Part shown: positions 42,534 through 45,713 of the stretch, piece by piece
Layout of the letters: every line of letters begins with the position of its first letter
Position numbering within the stretch: position 1 is the stretch's first letter
Assembly (NCBI GenBank): GCA_016929335.1
Contig: JAFGIY010000070.1
Span: 1-45,713, forward strand
From: Acidobacteriota bacterium
GTDB lineage: Bacteria > Acidobacteriota > UBA6911
DNA: 45,713 bases
Direction: 5' to 3'
Program-made: the position numbers and the translations under genes
The notes under the pieces: generated by a model
The model's input: the letters and a program-made list of their open reading frames with translations, nothing else
Told to the model about the DNA's origin: nothing
Databases searched by the model: none

Positions 42534-43075
42534 TGACACATATTAAAGAAGAAGAGATTTCGGCCTACCTCGATGAGCAGCTGAGCTCTGAAGAGAAGCT
42601 CGTGCTTGAGGCACATCTGCGGGATTGTGAACACTGCCGCGCCGTGCGCGACGAGCTGTCTGAAGTTACCCGCCTGTTCAGAGAAGCGGAGCGCTTTGAA
42701 CCATCGCCGTTTTTATGGAGTCGTATCGAGGCTGATTACAATAAAGAATCATCCTCTGAGCGTCATCATTGGCTTGCATCTTTTATCGCCGGCTTGAGCA
42801 TAAGCAACTGGAGCTTCAGACTGGCATCCGCTGCTCTGGTCGTTCTGGCAGCAGCAGGAATCTTCGTATTCCACGGGAACACCAATCGCATGGCGGAACG
42901 CGCTGCCCTGGCTGACATCGATCGCACCCATCAAAGCCTGGCAGCCCTGGACCCCGATACCTACAACCCCTTCGGATCGGGCCTTCCAAGCGGATTGGAT
43001 GCAAATCCTTTCAGAAGTATGCGTTTGAGCAGCGAGAAATCCGGGATCGGCCGGCAATCCCGGGAAATTGACTAG
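42533..43075 (+). CDS. Anti-sigma factor with zinc-finger (zf-HC2) domain
   Basis: A 180-residue membrane protein. The N-terminal ZAS domain has H28-x3-C32-x2-C35 (HLRDCEHC), the zinc site of anti-sigma factors. One membrane segment runs about residues 96-113 (RLASAALVVLAAAGIFVF), putting the C-terminal 65 residues outside the membrane. It should hold the ECF factor at the membrane until a signal arrives. Start and preceding stop overlap (TGATG), implying translational coupling. The extracytoplasmic tail is Asp/Pro/Ser-rich without a recognisable sensor domain. Confidence 0.9.
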   Translation: MTHIKEEEISAYLDEQLSSEEKLVLEAHLRDCEHCRAVRDELSEVTRLFREAERFEPSPFLWSRIEADYNKESSSERHHWLASFIAGLSISNWSFRLASAALVVLAAAGIFVFHGNTNRMAERAALADIDRTHQSLAALDPDTYNPFGSGLPSGLDANPFRSMRLSSEKSGIGRQSREID

Positions 43076-43096
43076 GAACAAGGAGGGCTATCTACT

Positions 43097-43567
43097 ATGA
43101 AGAGAGCCTTTGCCTTCGCAATTATAATCAGCTTCATTTTCTGCCTTCCCCTTACAGGAAATGCTGCGAGTTGGGCCGCGACTGAAGCAGTCCAGCTGAG
43201 TTTGAATCAGGCTCTTTCGATTGCAGAAAAGCAGCATGAGATCGCCAGGCTTCTGATTAAAGAAGGCCGCTTCGACCGCGTGCTGCCCGAGATGAGGAAA
43301 ATACTCGACCTGAACCTGCAGGGAGAGCATGAGCAACTGGTAGCAAAATCCGCAAGTTTCATTGCCTATCTTCTGGCCGAGAGCAAGCAGTCCGTCATCG
43401 GGCATCAATTGCTGGATGAAACTATTGCCAAAATGCAGTTGAGTGAAAACATCGCCTCTTTGCTGAAGATAAAAGCGTATCTTTATAAATCGGATGGGAA
43501 AACGAGTCTGGCAATCGAAACGTTGGAGCGCGCAGTAGAAATCGAGAGACAGAAAACGCGGCCATAA
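43097..43567 (+). CDS. Small exported TPR-like protein in the sigma operon
   Basis: A 156-residue protein with a signal peptide (MKRAFAFAIIISFIFCLPLTGNAAS). Alternating helices follow that look like two or three TPR units (LLIKEGRFDRVLPEMRKIL, FIAYLLAESKQSVIGHQLLD, IKAYLYKSDGKTSLAIETLE). AGGAGGG precedes ATG 43097. It lies 21 bases after the anti-sigma gene, so it probably belongs to the same unit and could act with the anti-sigma factor outside the membrane. That is inference from position. Confidence 0.75.
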   Translation: MKRAFAFAIIISFIFCLPLTGNAASWAATEAVQLSLNQALSIAEKQHEIARLLIKEGRFDRVLPEMRKILDLNLQGEHEQLVAKSASFIAYLLAESKQSVIGHQLLDETIAKMQLSENIASLLKIKAYLYKSDGKTSLAIETLERAVEIERQKTRP

Positions 43568-43943
43568 ATCCTGCGCAGAGTTCGGCACTTTTTGAGAGAT
43601 GCCCGGCAGATAGAAATCCGCCGATGCCTGCCGGATGAAATCTCAGTCCAAACATATAGACATCCCTTAAAATACCTAAGAATATTGCTGAGATCAGACG
43701 AAATGGGAGTTGAGTGTTCTATGCTGTTTCTGTCGGAATTCCGGCGGCCAAGATGAAGGCGAAAAGGCGAGTTACCGGATTGCTAACATTCTCCCATAGT
43801 ACAAATCTCATCCGGTGTAAACAAAAGTGTTATCGAAATTTTTGCTATCCCTTCTTTTTTTCTTGCTCAAATGTGATTCCGGCTACAAAATGGAACAGCT
43901 TTTAGACATAGAATTCCCATGATTCCTGTATTTGGATAGGGAA
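43568..43943. other. Intergenic stretch without a gene
   Basis: 376 bases between the sigma operon and the lipoprotein gene. I see no repeat family, RNA gene or clear promoter; the second half is AT-rich with a T-run around 43857. A short frame at 43714-43905 has no protein-like features. Confidence 0.5.
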
Positions 43944-45473
43944 ATGAGCCATTTGGTAGTTTGCCCGCTGAAGAGCAAAGCACTGAAACGGATGCGATGG
44001 GCTGTTCTTATTCTGCCGATTTTTTTCTGCGGCTGCTTCGATGAGCAGTCGACCACAAAGCCATCATCCAAAGCAAAAGAAACGGGCATCTCATCTGTCA
44101 GCCGGTTCTTCACATATGGACAGAATGCTTCTTTGCCTGAGAGCGCACTGGAAGGCATGGCTCCCGCCCACTCATCCTATTCCATGGGCATTGCCGCTGC
44201 TCCGGAATTTTTTGAGGGTATTCCGGAAAACGAGATTGCTATGCCGGCCTTTATGGGCGCGAGTGCGGACAGTTCTGAAAATCCCTTCAGAGCGGGAGGC
44301 TCTTCATCCAGGATTCAGCGCAGCCGTTCCGGAAACGATCCGTCATCAGGTTTTCGGAATGCGGCTTCTCTGATTTTCAATACTCCCTTCAATCAGGTTT
44401 TTTCGCGCGTCTTTAATCAGGCTAAAAGCGATGACGTTGAGCCGGCCGCCAAGGATGATCTGCCGAATCCCTTCACGGAAGCACGCCTGAAGCAGGAAGC
44501 TTCATCCGAAGAAAAAGATGCCGATGCAAGCTCGGATGTCAAAAACGACGCTGCGGAGGATAAAACCGATTCCACCAAGCAAGCGGCTGAAGAGGATTCA
44601 AATACCGGCGATGATTCGAAGAGTGTTTCGTTCAAGCCCATAGCTCCGTCGGGATCCGATGGGAATCCCGGCAACGGCGGATTTTTGATCGTGGGCGATT
44701 TCGACGGATCAGGGATGCTGAGCATGATTTCAGCTCAACGATCCGGCGACACGCGCTTCATATCTGAAGACGGCGAACGGGATTTCAACCTCTACATTAA
44801 CTCCGCCGCGGTTCACGATCGTCGGGCGTTTTATATAGACGATATCAATCTGGATGAAATTCCCGATATCCTGGTCACCAGCGCGACCAAACTCTTTGGA
44901 GTTGTTCTTCTCGGAAACGGCGCCGGCGGCTATCAGGTTGCGGATACTTTTGTAACCGGTTATACGCCGACTGTCGCCTGCGCAGGTCCTGTTCGTAATG
45001 GCATGAGAGAAATCCTGTCGGTCGGCATGACAAGCCACGGATTTTTGCGAGCTTTTAGCTACGACGAGAAATATTCGCTCGAGCAAACAGTTCGGGTGAG
45101 TTTCGCTCCGGATTATCTGCTTCACCTGGCAGCACCGGAGACATCGATGCACTATCTGATGACGGCTCAAACAGACGGAGCGGAACAGATATGGGATTGG
45201 GGAACCGATGGTCTTATAAAACCTGCTGCCGATCCATTGGGTGCGGACGCCACAGTGCTGAGCGGCGACTTCGGTTCGTATTCGCTGAAGGCCTATCAGG
45301 TTGGAAACTATGCCTCCGTCGTGCTGACCAGCCAGGGCAAATCATTCAACGTCGCCAACATGCGTGTTCTGGACGGATCTTTTATTATTATCGGTGATTT
45401 GCGGCGCCGCGGTGATCTGGACGTCGCCGTAGCCGATCTGCAATTCTTCACAGCTTCGAAAAGCAACCGCTGA
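43944..45473 (+). CDS. Putative lipoprotein with FG-GAP/VCBS-like repeats
   Basis: A roughly 509-residue exported protein. The N-terminus (KRMRWAVLILPIFFCGCFDEQ) looks like a lipoprotein signal; the lipobox FFCGC is imperfect. Residues to about 235 are Ser/Asp/Lys-rich and probably disordered, including a strongly acidic stretch (EEKDADASSDVKNDAAEDKT). The rest carries FG-GAP/VCBS-like calcium-type loops: FLIVGDFDGSGMLSMIS, FYIDDINLDEIPDILVTS, and a late IIIGDLRRRGDLDVAVADL. Such beta-propellers bind ligands or partners at the surface. The start may be ATG 43944 or ATG 43992; TTG 43932 is less likely. No partner is evident, although the sigma operon just upstream is on the same strand. Confidence 0.7.
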   Translation: MSHLVVCPLKSKALKRMRWAVLILPIFFCGCFDEQSTTKPSSKAKETGISSVSRFFTYGQNASLPESALEGMAPAHSSYSMGIAAAPEFFEGIPENEIAMPAFMGASADSSENPFRAGGSSSRIQRSRSGNDPSSGFRNAASLIFNTPFNQVFSRVFNQAKSDDVEPAAKDDLPNPFTEARLKQEASSEEKDADASSDVKNDAAEDKTDSTKQAAEEDSNTGDDSKSVSFKPIAPSGSDGNPGNGGFLIVGDFDGSGMLSMISAQRSGDTRFISEDGERDFNLYINSAAVHDRRAFYIDDINLDEIPDILVTSATKLFGVVLLGNGAGGYQVADTFVTGYTPTVACAGPVRNGMREILSVGMTSHGFLRAFSYDEKYSLEQTVRVSFAPDYLLHLAAPETSMHYLMTAQTDGAEQIWDWGTDGLIKPAADPLGADATVLSGDFGSYSLKAYQVGNYASVVLTSQGKSFNVANMRVLDGSFIIIGDLRRRGDLDVAVADLQFFTASKSNR

Positions 45474-45539
45474 TTCTCAATTCACTGCAGTTTTATTTCT
45501 CCCAAGCCTTCGATGAATTCCAAATAAATCGATTGAACG

Positions 45540-45713
45540 AAAAAATGTGACGCCTAGCCCGCTTTTCTCACAGGGTTTCGTAGCGAGGCGGCGCAGACGG
45601 GCATGGATGCAAGGCGCGCGACGGGAGGATTCCGCAGTCGTACTCGACAGTACGTCGAGGAATCCGACCGAGCGCAACGCGGCAGACATGCCCGGATCCG
45701 CCGCCGCAGTAGA
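45540..45713. repeat. GC-rich repeat-like element at the window edge
   Basis: The last 170 bases are GC-rich and unlike the neighbouring genes. An outer 7-bp inverted pair (45627-45633 with 45659-45665) encloses an inner hairpin CGTACT/AGTACG (45639-45644 with 45649-45654). From memory it resembles dispersed intergenic repeats seen in other soil and sediment bacteria; this is not verified. A 70-codon minus-strand frame here shows no protein features. Confidence 0.5.

Noticed and set aside
45477..45689. 70-residue minus-strand reading frame
   Set aside because: It lies in the GC-rich repeat-like element, has no ribosome site and shows no protein family features.

Overview
The window looks like a chromosomal piece of an uncultured, probably anaerobic or facultative bacterium of Acidobacteriota type. 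The base composition is moderate. The pointers, all from family knowledge and not from a search, are: a GWxTD-domain secreted protein, a divergent Sm/Hfq-like protein with a long N-terminal extension, a zinc-ribbon/PEGA/TPR membrane protein, a large bacterial alpha-2-macroglobulin, and a secreted protein with a beta-sandwich-like C-terminus. An aldehyde:ferredoxin-oxidoreductase-type enzyme with an exported Fe-S partner and a URO-D-family protein suggest anaerobic metabolism. I found no rRNA, tRNA, CRISPR array, prophage or transposase.

Layout. 1-1776: a minus-strand redox operon (Tat-exported four-cluster ferredoxin, then the N-terminal half of an AOR-family enzyme cut by the window edge) behind a recognisable promoter. 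2056-3375: a URO-D-family protein. 3394-9501: a 2035-residue alpha-2-macroglobulin with an intact thioester motif. 9643-11196: a LysE-type exporter and an SDR oxidoreductase. 11242-16692: a minus-strand sugar set (xylulokinase, GPH-type symporter, cytoplasmic GH3 glycosidase). 17029-19113: an M24 aminopeptidase and a small, internally deleted tryptophanyl-tRNA synthetase. 19114-25547: a GWxTD protein, two family-2 glycosyltransferases, and rmlA, rmlB and rmlD for dTDP-rhamnose without rmlC.

25879-33972 is a housekeeping block: smpB, pepA, pdxA, an hfq-like gene, a TPR protein, holB, tmk, a YggS-type PLP protein, a DUF167 protein and a PP2C phosphatase. 34219-41016 holds envelope or secreted proteins of unknown function (coiled-coil membrane protein, zinc-ribbon/PEGA/TPR protein, two secreted proteins). 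41928-43567 is a tight ECF sigma / anti-sigma / small TPR operon, followed by a putative FG-GAP-like lipoprotein.

The most unusual content is intergenic. At least six kinds of short repeat fill the gaps: a 9-bp-period family (GCCACGAATTnCACGAATT), a 20-bp palindrome (GTCGCGGCTGAAGCCGCGAC), three heptad-period families and one hexad G-rich family. Several start exactly at, or within a few bases of, stop codons. In two genes the repeat supplies the last codons and the stop. Some copies pair into long perfect hairpins, including a 27-bp stem with a 12-nt loop followed by a T-run. This looks like a layer of 3'-end-associated repeats that the genes themselves do not explain.
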